A stretch of DNA of 27,150 nucleotides from Pseudomonadota bacterium (GTDB lineage: Bacteria > Pseudomonadota > Gammaproteobacteria > Burkholderiales > Burkholderiaceae_B): assembly GCA_023439305.1 (NCBI GenBank), contig JAEXOO010000013.1, forward strand, positions 1 through 27,150. The letters are read 5' to 3'. Positions 18,286 to 25,301 of this stretch are shown here, piece by piece. Each line of letters opens with the position of its first letter. Position 1 is the stretch's first letter. The translations under genes and the position numbers were made by a program. A model generated the notes under the pieces. The model saw nothing but the letters and a program-made list of their open reading frames with translations. It had not been told where the DNA came from and made no database searches.

Positions 18286-19141
18286 TTACCTGATTACTCC
18301 CGAGCAATTGCGCTCGAATCTGGGCCGCGCCGATTGGCTGGTGTTCGATGTACGCCATGACCTCGCGGATCACGGAGCCGGCCGGCGCGCCTACGAGCAG
18401 GGACATATCCCGGGCGCCTTGTTCCTGGATCACGAAACCGATCTGGCGGCGCCCAAAACCGGTTCGAACGGCCGTCATCCCTTGCCCGAGCGTCAGGATC
18501 TGGCCGCCTTGATGCGCTTGAAGGGGCTGACTTCGGGCGCGCAGGTCGTCGTGTACGATGCGCAAGGTTCTTTGTTTGCCAGCCATCTGTGGTGGATGCT
18601 GCGCTGGCTGGGACACCCCCATGTAGCCATTCTGGACGGTGGGCTGCCGGCCTGGCAGCAGGCGGGGGGCGAACTGGAAACCGGTCAGCGCCAACCTTCT
18701 GTTTCCGAGGCGCAGGCGGTGCAAAGCCTGAATCTGCCCCGCGAAGCGGCCATGCCGACCGTCAAGGTCGAGCAGGTACTGGCCAATATTGCTCAGCCTG
18801 CGTTCACAGTGCTGGATGCGCGCGCTCCCGAACGCTATCGTGGCGAGGTCGAGCCCATGGATCCGGTGGCCGGACATATCCCGGGCGCCTTGAACCGATC
18901 GCATAGCAGGAATCTGGATGCCCAGGGCCGCTTCAAGTCGGCAGCGCAACTGCAGGCCGAGTTTCAGGAGCTGCTTGGGGAGACGCCCGCCGCCGATGTC
19001 GTGCATCAGTGCGGTTCGGGTATTACAGCTTGTCACAATCTTTTTGCCATGGAGCTGGCGGGCCTGAGCGGATCGCGCATTTACCCTGGCTCATGGAGCG
19101 AATGGGTCAGCGATGCGGCACGCCCTGTGGCGCGCGGCTGA
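18278..19141 (+). CDS. Sulfurtransferase, 3-mercaptopyruvate type (SseA-like)
   Basis: A tandem-rhodanese protein of 287 residues. The N-terminal domain (about 5-125) has DVRHDL and GHIPGALFLDHE. The C-terminal domain (about 150-285) has GHIPGALNRSHSRN and the active-site loop CGSGIT with Cys245. A CGSG(V/I)T loop is the 3-mercaptopyruvate sulfurtransferase signature; thiosulfate sulfurtransferases usually have CRKGVT. The start at 18278 is chosen because AAGGAGG lies 5 nt upstream. The frame extends further upstream only as a shadow of the DMT gene. Confidence 0.9.
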   Translation: MFDYLITPEQLRSNLGRADWLVFDVRHDLADHGAGRRAYEQGHIPGALFLDHETDLAAPKTGSNGRHPLPERQDLAALMRLKGLTSGAQVVVYDAQGSLFASHLWWMLRWLGHPHVAILDGGLPAWQQAGGELETGQRQPSVSEAQAVQSLNLPREAAMPTVKVEQVLANIAQPAFTVLDARAPERYRGEVEPMDPVAGHIPGALNRSHSRNLDAQGRFKSAAQLQAEFQELLGETPAADVVHQCGSGITACHNLFAMELAGLSGSRIYPGSWSEWVSDAARPVARG

Positions 19142-19156
19142 ATCCTGGCTGCACGG

Positions 19157-19181
19157 AAGGCCGCCGCAAGGCGGCCTTTTT
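19157..19181 (+). terminator. Terminator after the sulfurtransferase gene
   Basis: AAGGCCGCC (19157-19165) and GGCGGCCTT (19170-19178) form a 9-bp stem around the stable tetraloop GCAA, followed by TTTC. It starts 15 nt after the stop. Confidence 0.9.
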
Positions 19182-19300
19182 CATGTCCTGGCTCCGGGAC
19201 AGCGACCTGCGTGAACGGCGCAGGTGACGAGCCTCCCGTACAATGCGTTTTTCGAGCGGCCGCCCTGTGGTCCGGCGCAACTCATGAATCAGGAAAAGGT

Positions 19301-19615
19301 ATGGTTAAATCACGCGACGAAAATTGGGCGGCCGGCGATCCGGCGGCCGGCGATCCGGTGGCTGGCGCCCCGGCGGCCGAGGCCTCGGTAGTCGATCAGG
19401 ATTTCGAATCTGCGCTGGCTCAGCTGGAAACGCTGGTCGCGCGCATGGAGAGCGGGGCTCTGCCGCTGGAGCAGGCCCTGCAAGCGTATGAGCAGGGCGT
19501 GGCGCTCGCCAAGCTGTGTCAGCGCAAGTTGGACGTTGCGCAAGAACAAGTCAGTGTTTTGCAAGGCAATCTGCTGCGCCCCTTGTCCGGGGACGAGGCG
19601 GATGGAGACATTTAA
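19301..19615 (+). CDS. xseB: Exodeoxyribonuclease VII small subunit
   Basis: XseB joins XseA to make the single-strand-specific exonuclease VII. The family core DFESALAQLETLVARMESGALPLEQALQAYEQGVAL occupies about residues 29-64 and is nearly invariant in style. From ATG 19301 (AGGAAAAGG just upstream) the protein is 104 residues, about 20 longer than typical. The extra part is an N-terminal Ala/Gly/Asp/Pro segment encoded by tandem 15-bp repeats. A TACAAT at 19239-19244 is a possible -10, but the -35 is poor. The xseB-ispA-dxs order matches E. coli and Bordetella. Confidence 0.94.
   Translation: MVKSRDENWAAGDPAAGDPVAGAPAAEASVVDQDFESALAQLETLVARMESGALPLEQALQAYEQGVALAKLCQRKLDVAQEQVSVLQGNLLRPLSGDEADGDI
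19327..19371 (+). repeat. Three tandem 15-bp repeats inside xseB
   Basis: Two identical 15-bp units (19327-19341 and 19342-19356) are followed by a diverged third (19357-19371, 11 of 15 bases matching). The unit is a multiple of three, so copy changes stay in frame and only alter the number of AAGDP-like pentapeptides in the XseB N-terminal tail. Confidence 0.85.
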
Positions 19616-19616
19616 A

Positions 19617-20525
19617 ATGGGTTCTGTCAGTTTTTCCGAGTGGCTGCCGGCGCGGGTCGAGCAAACAGAGACAGTGCTGGAGCAATTGCTGCCTTCAGCC
19701 TCTGTAGAGCCGCGCCGCCTGCACGAGGCGATGCGTTACGCTGTTCTGGGCGGCGGCAAGCGCGTGCGCGCTGCCTTGGTCTATGCCGCTGGCGAAGCGG
19801 CCCTGCAGGGCAGGCCCATGTCGGCGGCGCAGCAGAAAGCGCTGGAGCTGGCTGCGGCCGCAGTCGAACTGATCCATGCCTACTCGCTGGTTCATGACGA
19901 CCTGCCTTGCATGGATGACGACAAGCTGCGGCGTGGTCGTCCTACCGTGCACGTGCAGTTTGATGAGGCCTGCGCCATGCTGGCTGGCGATGCGCTTCAG
20001 CCCTTGGCTTTTGAGCTGCTGGCGCAGATGCCGGTCGCGCCGGCCTTGGTCGTGCAGGCTATTTCTCAGCTCGCGCGCGCCGCAGGCAGCGCCGGCATGG
20101 CCGGAGGGCAGGCGATTGATTGCGCCAGCGTAGGCCTGCCTCTGAGCCGGGATCAACTTCAGACCATGCACAGCATGAAGACCGGCGCCATGCTGGAGGC
20201 CAGCGTGTTGCTGGGCGGTATCGTGGCGGGTGCGTCGTCGACCGTGCGCAATGGCCTGGAAGACTATGCCCAGGCAGTGGGACTGGCTTTCCAGGTGGTG
20301 GACGATATTCTGGATGTCACCGCCGACACGGCCACATTGGGCAAGACCGCCGGCAAGGACGCGGCCGACAACAAACCTACTTACGTGTCCATACTGGGCA
20401 TGGATGGCTCCCGAGCCCTGCTGGGCACTCTGAAAGAGCAGGCCCAGCTCGCGTTGCGGCCGGTCGGTCCGTCGGCGGCTCGCCTGAATCAATTGGCCGA
20501 TTACATCGTGGGGCGGGACCGCTAG
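19617..20525 (+). CDS. ispA: Farnesyl diphosphate synthase (geranyltranstransferase)
   Basis: IspA condenses IPP with DMAPP and GPP to make farnesyl diphosphate, the precursor of undecaprenyl phosphate, quinones and haem side chains. The 302-residue protein has LGGGKRVRAAL, the first Asp-rich motif DDLPCMDDD (94-102) followed by KLRRGRPTVH, and the second motif DDILD (229-233) followed by VTADTATLGKTAGKD. The ATG at 19617 is 1 nt after the xseB stop with GGAG 9 nt upstream. An in-frame ATG at 19602 would overlap xseB and is also possible. Confidence 0.96.
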   Translation: MGSVSFSEWLPARVEQTETVLEQLLPSASVEPRRLHEAMRYAVLGGGKRVRAALVYAAGEAALQGRPMSAAQQKALELAAAAVELIHAYSLVHDDLPCMDDDKLRRGRPTVHVQFDEACAMLAGDALQPLAFELLAQMPVAPALVVQAISQLARAAGSAGMAGGQAIDCASVGLPLSRDQLQTMHSMKTGAMLEASVLLGGIVAGASSTVRNGLEDYAQAVGLAFQVVDDILDVTADTATLGKTAGKDAADNKPTYVSILGMDGSRALLGTLKEQAQLALRPVGPSAARLNQLADYIVGRDR

Positions 20526-20527
20526 TT

Positions 20528-20573
20528 TTGGCGATGGCCCCGAAGCGTTTTACAATAGCCGATTGGCGATGGC
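20528..20573 (+). promoter_or_regulatory. Probable sigma-70 promoter of dxs with an 11-bp direct repeat
   Basis: TTGGCG (20528-20533), a 17-nt spacer and TACAAT (20551-20556) make a good sigma-70-like promoter in the 99-nt ispA-dxs gap. TTGGCGATGGC occurs twice, at 20528-20538 over the -35 and at 20563-20573 just after the likely start point. The repeat may be an operator pair or chance. Confidence 0.55.
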
Positions 20574-20624
20574 TTATTAAGCGTCGTTTTGTTTATTTGT
20601 CCGGATAGATGTCCTTCATTGAGT

Positions 20625-22490
20625 ATGACAACCGTTTCCCTAGAACAGATTCAGTCGCCCGCTGACCTGCGCAAGCTCGATCAGCGCGATCTTCCCGAAC
20701 TGGCCCGTCAGTTGCGGGAGTTTGTTCTGCAATCCGTTTCCAGAACGGGGGGGCATCTGTCGTCCAATCTGGGTACGGTAGAACTGACGACCGCCCTGCA
20801 TTATGTGTTTGATACGCCGCACGACCGCATTGTCTGGGACGTGGGCCATCAGTCCTATCCCCACAAGATCCTGACCGGACGCCGCGACCAGATGGGATCC
20901 TTGCGCCAGCAGGGCGGAATCTCCGGCTTTCCCAAGCGCTCGGAATCCGAGTACGACGATTTTGGCACTGCCCATTCGTCCACCTCGATTTCCGCCGTAC
21001 TGGGCATGGCCGTGGCCTCGCGTAATGCCGGCATTGAGCGCCAGCATATTGCCGTCATCGGCGATGGCGCCATGACGGCGGGCATGGCCTTCGAGGCCTT
21101 GAACAATGCCGGCGTCACGCCGGATGTGAACGTGCTGGTAGTGCTGAACGACAATGACATGTCGATCTCGCCGCCGGTTGGGGCCTTGAATCATTATCTG
21201 GCGCGCCTGATGTCCGGCCGCTTCTATGCGGCGGCTAAGAATATGGGGCGCGCCGTGCTGCAGCATGTGCCGCCGGTGCTGGATCTGGCGCGCAAGTTCG
21301 AAGGCCATGCCAAGGGCATGCTTTCGCCGGCGACCCTGTTCGAAGAGCTGGGCTTCAACTATGTAGGCCCTATCGATGGCCATGACCTGGACGCGTTGGT
21401 CGCCACGCTGGGCAATCTGCGCGAGCTGGGCGGCCTGCAGTTCCTGCATGTAGTCACCCGCAAAGGGCAGGGCTACAAGCTGGCCGAAGCTGATCCGGTG
21501 CTCTACCACGGTCCCGGCAAGTTTGATCCGTCTGTAGGTCTGGTCAAGCCGGCGACGCCGTCCCGGCCCTCGTTCACCCAAGTGTTCGGACAGTGGCTGT
21601 GCGACACCGCCGCCGAAGACGCGCGTCTGTACGGCATCACGCCCGCCATGCGGGAAGGCAGCGGCATGGTCGAGTTCGAGCAGAAGTTCCCCCGCCGCTA
21701 TTTCGACGTGGGCATTGCCGAACAGCATGCGATCACGTTTGCGGCCGGTCTGGCCTGCGAGGGCCAGAAGCCTGTCGTGGCAATTTATTCCACCTTTCTC
21801 CAGCGCGGTTACGATCAGTTGATCCATGATGTGGCCTTGCAGGATCTGGACGTGACCTTTGCACTGGACCGCGCTGGCATTGTGGGCGCGGACGGTGCTA
21901 CGCATGCGGGCAATTACGATATCGCTTTCTTGCGCTGCATTCCCAATATGGTGATCGCCACGCCGTCCGACGAACGCGAAACCCGTCTGCTGCTGACCTG
22001 TTGCTATCAGCATCCGGGCCCCAGTTCGGTGCGCTACCCGCGTGGAGCGGGCGTGGGCGTGCCGGCAGGCGAGGATCTGGCGACCGTGCCGCTGGGCAAG
22101 GGCGTGGTGCGTCGTGAAGGCAAGGGTCTGGCCTTGCTGGCTTTCGGGCCTGTCCTGTATGAAGCGCTGAAGGTGGCCGACGCCCTAGATGCGACGGTAG
22201 TGGACATGCGCTTTGTCAAACCGCTGGATGAAGCCTTGCTTCAGGAGCTGGCTCAGGGTCATCAGGCCTTTGTCACCCTGGAAGAAGCCTGCATCATGGG
22301 CGGGGCCGGCAGCGCCGTGCTGGAGTTTTTCAGCAGCCAGGCCATCGCCGCTCCGGTGTTGCAATTGGGCTATCCCGATGCCTTCATCGATCACGGCGAC
22401 CAGAAGCGTATTGCAGCGGAGCTGGGCCTGGATGCTGCCGGTATCGAGCGCTCGGTGCGTGAGCGTTTTTCAAGTTTGCTTGAGTCCTGA
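20625..22490 (+). CDS. dxs: 1-deoxy-D-xylulose-5-phosphate synthase
   Basis: Dxs condenses pyruvate and glyceraldehyde-3-phosphate using thiamine diphosphate, the first step of the MEP isoprenoid pathway. The 621-residue protein has SRTGGHLSSNLGTVELT with the catalytic-region histidine, VWDVGHQSYPHKILTGRR, the ThDP/Mg motif GDGAMTAG (146-153) and HVVTRKGQGYKLAE. The pyrimidine-binding domain has FDVGIAEQHAITFAAGLA. The start is ATG 20625; a longer frame from a TTG at 20589 has no support. The Shine-Dalgarno is weak. Clustering with ispA ties both ends of short-chain isoprenoid synthesis. Confidence 0.97.
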   Translation: MTTVSLEQIQSPADLRKLDQRDLPELARQLREFVLQSVSRTGGHLSSNLGTVELTTALHYVFDTPHDRIVWDVGHQSYPHKILTGRRDQMGSLRQQGGISGFPKRSESEYDDFGTAHSSTSISAVLGMAVASRNAGIERQHIAVIGDGAMTAGMAFEALNNAGVTPDVNVLVVLNDNDMSISPPVGALNHYLARLMSGRFYAAAKNMGRAVLQHVPPVLDLARKFEGHAKGMLSPATLFEELGFNYVGPIDGHDLDALVATLGNLRELGGLQFLHVVTRKGQGYKLAEADPVLYHGPGKFDPSVGLVKPATPSRPSFTQVFGQWLCDTAAEDARLYGITPAMREGSGMVEFEQKFPRRYFDVGIAEQHAITFAAGLACEGQKPVVAIYSTFLQRGYDQLIHDVALQDLDVTFALDRAGIVGADGATHAGNYDIAFLRCIPNMVIATPSDERETRLLLTCCYQHPGPSSVRYPRGAGVGVPAGEDLATVPLGKGVVRREGKGLALLAFGPVLYEALKVADALDATVVDMRFVKPLDEALLQELAQGHQAFVTLEEACIMGGAGSAVLEFFSSQAIAAPVLQLGYPDAFIDHGDQKRIAAELGLDAAGIERSVRERFSSLLES

Positions 22491-22540
22491 CGCAATTTGT
22501 CGCGCCTGCCAAGCCGGCAATGCGCAAATATGCGTCTTAT

Positions 22541-22579
22541 TCTTAAGGTTATCGAAGTTTCGTTTCGATAAGCATAAGA
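22541..22579. promoter_or_regulatory. AT-rich two-level dyad upstream of folE2
   Basis: TTATCGAA (22549-22556) and TTCGATAA (22564-22571) are inverted around 7 nt. They are flanked symmetrically by TCTTA (22541-22545) and TAAGA (22575-22579), each 3 nt out. It stands out from the GC-rich surroundings and lies 59 nt before the folE2 start. It lacks a T-tract and has weak pairing, so an operator is more likely than a dxs terminator. It does not obviously match the Zur or Fur consensus. Confidence 0.5.
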
Positions 22580-22637
22580 TAATGTCCTTTTACTGATTAC
22601 TTGCGGTCGCTGCGATGCAGTGGCCGGACTGACTGAT

Positions 22638-23441
22638 ATGAATACAGTGACGGAAACCCCCTTGTCCATGCCGGATGTGCAGAGCAGTGTGGATACGCGC
22701 CATGTTGCCATCCAGCGCGTGGGTGTGCGCGGGGTTCGTCATCCCATGATGCTGGATTTGGGGCAGGGGCCGGTTCCCACGGTGGCCCAATGGGAGCTGA
22801 CGGTGGCTTTGCCGCCCGAAGAAAAAGGCACCCATATGTCGCGCTTTGTAGCGCTTCTGGAACAATACCGTCGCCAGCCGGTCACGCCTGTGGGCTTCGT
22901 GCAAATGGCGCAGGCTATGTTGCCCCTTCTGAATGCCGGCCGAGGCGATATCGGCGCCACGTTTCCTGTGTTCCTGGAAAAAATCGCCCCGGTTTCGGGC
23001 GTGGCCAGCTTGATGGATTACACCGTCAGCTGGACGGCGCGGGTGGCCGTCGATGCACGCCCCGAGTTCGAGCTGTCCGTGCTGGTGCCGGTCACCAGTC
23101 TGTGCCCATGCTCCAAGGCGATCTCCGAGTACGGTGCGCACAATCAGCGCTCGCATGTCACGGTGCAGGCGGTGTTCGCCGATCCGTCCGGCATCGATCT
23201 GGCCGACCTCATCCGCCGAGTCGAAAGCCAGGCTTCGTGCGAACTGTGGGGGCTGCTCAAGCGCACCGACGAAAAATACGTCACCGAGCAGGCCTACGAT
23301 AATCCCAAATTCGTCGAAGATCTGGTGCGCGATGTGGCCGTCAGCGTACGCTCCTTGCCCGGAGTGTTGCGTTATCGCATCGAAGCAGAGAACTTTGAGT
23401 CCATTCACAACCATTCTGCCTACGCCAGCGTAGAGGGTTGA
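22638..23441 (+). CDS. folE2: GTP cyclohydrolase I, type IB (FolE2)
   Basis: FolE2 converts GTP to 7,8-dihydroneopterin triphosphate for folate and queuosine-type synthesis. Unlike FolE1 it can use metals other than zinc. The 267-residue protein opens with VGVRGVRHPM and has KGTHMSRFV and the core VTSLCPCSKAISEYGAHNQR (Cys156 and Cys158 in CPCSK), then HNHSAYA near the C-terminus. The ATG at 22638 gives the usual length; the frame is open to 22620 without a better start. It follows dxs by 147 nt, with an AT-rich dyad in between, so it probably has its own promoter. Confidence 0.95.
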   Translation: MNTVTETPLSMPDVQSSVDTRHVAIQRVGVRGVRHPMMLDLGQGPVPTVAQWELTVALPPEEKGTHMSRFVALLEQYRRQPVTPVGFVQMAQAMLPLLNAGRGDIGATFPVFLEKIAPVSGVASLMDYTVSWTARVAVDARPEFELSVLVPVTSLCPCSKAISEYGAHNQRSHVTVQAVFADPSGIDLADLIRRVESQASCELWGLLKRTDEKYVTEQAYDNPKFVEDLVRDVAVSVRSLPGVLRYRIEAENFESIHNHSAYASVEG

Positions 23442-23452
23442 TTGCGCCCCGC

Positions 23453-23482
23453 TTGTCAGCGTGGCTGGCCTGGTGCTAGAAT
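23453..23482 (+). promoter_or_regulatory. Probable sigma-70 promoter of the rpsF operon
   Basis: TTGTCA (23453-23458), an 18-nt spacer and TAGAAT (23477-23482) sit 12 nt after the folE2 stop. They would start a leader of roughly 100 nt before rpsF. Confidence 0.55.
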
Positions 23483-23489
23483 TTATGGT

Positions 23490-23590
23490 TTCTTGCTCGA
23501 CCCGGATTTGACGGGCGGGCTGTCGCGTCTGGTGTGCCTTTGCGCGGTTTGGCAAGGTGCAGACAGTCGATATCCACAAGGAGTTGTTTC
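23490..23590 (+). promoter_or_regulatory. rpsF leader, candidate S6:S18 autoregulatory RNA
   Basis: Many bacterial rpsF leaders fold to mimic the S6:S18 site on 16S rRNA. Here GTCTG (23527-23531) can pair with CAGAC (23560-23564), enclosing CCTT-T-GC (23537-23543) paired with GCAAGG (23552-23557). A competing pairing of CTGTC (23520-23524) with GACAG (23562-23566) uses the same 3' bases. A separate CCCG/CGGG hairpin precedes it. The match to the S6:S18 family is inferred from position, not from a checked consensus. Confidence 0.3.
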
Positions 23591-23974
23591 ATGCGTCACT
23601 ACGAAGTAGTGTTCATTGTGCATCCCGATCAAAGCGAGCAAGTGCCCGCCATGGTCGAGCGCTATTCGGCGATCGTCACTTCCGCCGGCGGCACCATCCA
23701 CCGCCTGGAAGACTGGGGCCGCCGTCAACTGGCATACCCCATCCAGAAACTGGTCAAGGCTCACTACGTGTGCCTGAACATCGAATGCGGTCAGTCCATC
23801 CTGGACGAACTGGAGCATTCCTTCCGCTACAACGACGCCATTCTGCGCTACCTCATCGCCGGCGCGAAGAAAGCCCCTGAAGGCGCTTCGGTCATGATGA
23901 AGTCCGTCGAACGCGAAGAAGCGCGCAAGGCAACGGCAGAAGCCGCCGCCCCAGCCGCTGAAGCTGAAGAATAA
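23591..23974 (+). CDS. rpsF: 30S ribosomal protein S6
   Basis: S6 binds S18 and the central domain of 16S rRNA. The 127-residue protein has MRHYEVVFIVHPDQSEQVPA, then a GGTIHRLEDWGRRQLAYPI core and the LEHSFRYNDAILRYL helix. The tail is Ala/Glu-rich as in many S6 proteins. ATG 23591 has AAGGAG 7 nt upstream, which decides against an ATG-like start at 23534. The gene ends in tandem stops TAATAG. Confidence 0.97.
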   Translation: MRHYEVVFIVHPDQSEQVPAMVERYSAIVTSAGGTIHRLEDWGRRQLAYPIQKLVKAHYVCLNIECGQSILDELEHSFRYNDAILRYLIAGAKKAPEGASVMMKSVEREEARKATAEAAAPAAEAEE

Positions 23975-23987
23975 TAGTTCCGACTGC

Positions 23988-24305
23988 GTGAACCAGATCA
24001 GTCTCGACGGGCAACTCATCGACATCAAGCCGCTGCGCTATACGCCGGCCGGTGTCCCCGCTCTGGAATTGACCCTGGAACATGAATCCTCCGTGATGGA
24101 AGCCGGCCACCCCCGGCAGGTCGCTTTGGCGATGCAGGTGGTGGCCCTGGGCGAAAATGCGCTGGCGCTGGTGGATACCCCTTTGGGAGCCCACTTGCAT
24201 GTACAGGGTTTCATCGCCCCGGCCCGCAAAGGATCCACGCGTCTGGTGCTGCATGTGCAGCAATACCGGCGTCACTTTGCAGGACAGGCTACCGCCACGG
24301 TCTGA
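23988..24305 (+). CDS. priB: Primosomal replication protein PriB
   Basis: PriB is a small OB-fold single-strand DNA-binding protein that bridges PriA and DnaT/DnaC in replication restart. The 105-residue protein has MNQISLDGQLIDIKPLRYTP, then GVPALELTLEHES and a C-terminal LVLHVQQYRRH strand. It starts at GTG 23988 with a weak ribosome site. The 13-nt gap after rpsF and position between rpsF and rpsR are the standard place for priB in beta- and gammaproteobacteria. Confidence 0.93.
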   Translation: MNQISLDGQLIDIKPLRYTPAGVPALELTLEHESSVMEAGHPRQVALAMQVVALGENALALVDTPLGAHLHVQGFIAPARKGSTRLVLHVQQYRRHFAGQATATV

Positions 24306-24393
24306 CAGTCTGGCTCGATCGTCGCGAAGTATTCCTTGCTTCGCTTCACACTGAATTCTCCCGGACACTATCCGGTTACTAACGAGGCTCAAA

Positions 24394-24666
24394 ATGGCTT
24401 TCCGTAGAGGCAAAGACAAAAAACGCAAATTTGCACAACAGAACCCACTGTTCAAGCGTCGCAAATTCTGCCGCTTCACCGTCGCTGGCGTTGAAGAAAT
24501 CGATTACAAAGACCTGGACACCCTGCGTGACTTCATCCAGGAAAATGGCAAGATCATTCCCGCACGTCTGACTGGCACGAAAGCGCACTACCAGCGTCAG
24601 CTGGACACCGCTATCAAGCGCGCGCGTTTCCTGGCTCTGTTGCCGTACACCGACAACCACAAATAA
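24394..24666 (+). CDS. rpsR: 30S ribosomal protein S18
   Basis: The 90-residue basic protein has KRRKFCRFT near the N-terminus, IDYKDLDTLRDFIQENGKIIPARLTGTKAHYQRQL, and IKRARFLALLPYTD near the end, all characteristic of S18. GAGG lies 7 nt before the ATG. Only one cysteine is present (C27), consistent with a zinc-independent form. The 88-nt gap after priB is larger than usual and contains no clear terminator. Confidence 0.97.
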   Translation: MAFRRGKDKKRKFAQQNPLFKRRKFCRFTVAGVEEIDYKDLDTLRDFIQENGKIIPARLTGTKAHYQRQLDTAIKRARFLALLPYTDNHK

Positions 24667-24684
24667 TCCAGAGGAACATTAGTC

Positions 24685-25140
24685 ATGCAAGTCATTTTGC
24701 TCGAAAAAGTCGCCAACCTGGGTAACCTGGGTGACGTGGTCCGCGTGCGTGACGGCTACGCCCGCAACTTCTTGCTGCCCCGCAAGATTGCCCGCCGTGC
24801 TACGGCTGCCGCTTTGCAGGAATTCGAAGCTCGCCGTGCCGAACTGGAAAAACTGCAGGCTGAAAAGCTGGCTGCCGCTCAAGCCCTGAACGAAAAGCTG
24901 AACGGCCAGTCCGTGACGCTGGTTCAGAAGTCCGGCGTCGACGGCCGTCTGTTCGGTTCCGTCACGACCATGGACATCGCTACCGCCCTGCAAGGCGCCG
25001 GCTATGCCGAGATCGTCAAGGTTCAGGTTCGCCTGCCCGACGGTCCTCTGAAAGCCGTTGGCGAATACCCTGTGCAGATCGCACTGCACCCTGATGTCGT
25101 GGCCGACATCTCCGTGGTGGTTCAAGGCGACGTCGCCTAA
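24685..25140 (+). CDS. rplI: 50S ribosomal protein L9
   Basis: The 151-residue protein has the L9 N-domain MQVILLEKVANLGNLGDVVRVRDGYARNFLLP and the long connecting helix (about 40-75, rich in Ala/Glu/Lys). The C-domain includes SGVDGRLFGSVTTMDIA and IALHPDVVADISVVV. AGAGGAAC precedes the ATG, 18 nt after rpsR. It ends the S6-PriB-S18-L9 operon ahead of a terminator. Confidence 0.97.
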   Translation: MQVILLEKVANLGNLGDVVRVRDGYARNFLLPRKIARRATAAALQEFEARRAELEKLQAEKLAAAQALNEKLNGQSVTLVQKSGVDGRLFGSVTTMDIATALQGAGYAEIVKVQVRLPDGPLKAVGEYPVQIALHPDVVADISVVVQGDVA

Positions 25141-25158
25141 GCTTCCCGGTTTGCCCAT

Positions 25159-25183
25159 GGTACATTCCTCTCTGGGATGTACC
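25159..25183 (+). other. Hairpin between rplI and its terminator
   Basis: GGTACAT (25159-25165) and ATGTACC (25177-25183) pair around an 11-nt loop, 18 nt after the rplI stop and before the T-tailed terminator. No T run follows it; it may stabilise the 3' end of the mRNA. Confidence 0.4.
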
Positions 25184-25195
25184 GGCAATGCCCCC

Positions 25196-25222
25196 AAAAG
25201 CCGGTGCAAGCCGGCTTTTTTG
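25196..25222 (+). terminator. Terminator of the rpsF operon
   Basis: AAAAGCCGG (25196-25204) and CCGGCTTTT (25211-25219) form a 9-bp stem with a 6-nt loop that runs into further T residues. It separates rplI from dnaB. Confidence 0.92.
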
Positions 25223-25301
25223 TTTTCCGTTCCGACTTTCAAGCCTGAACGGAGACGCTCCGGATCCTGCGGGCGGGCGCAAGGCCTGACCAGTTCGGGG
25301 C

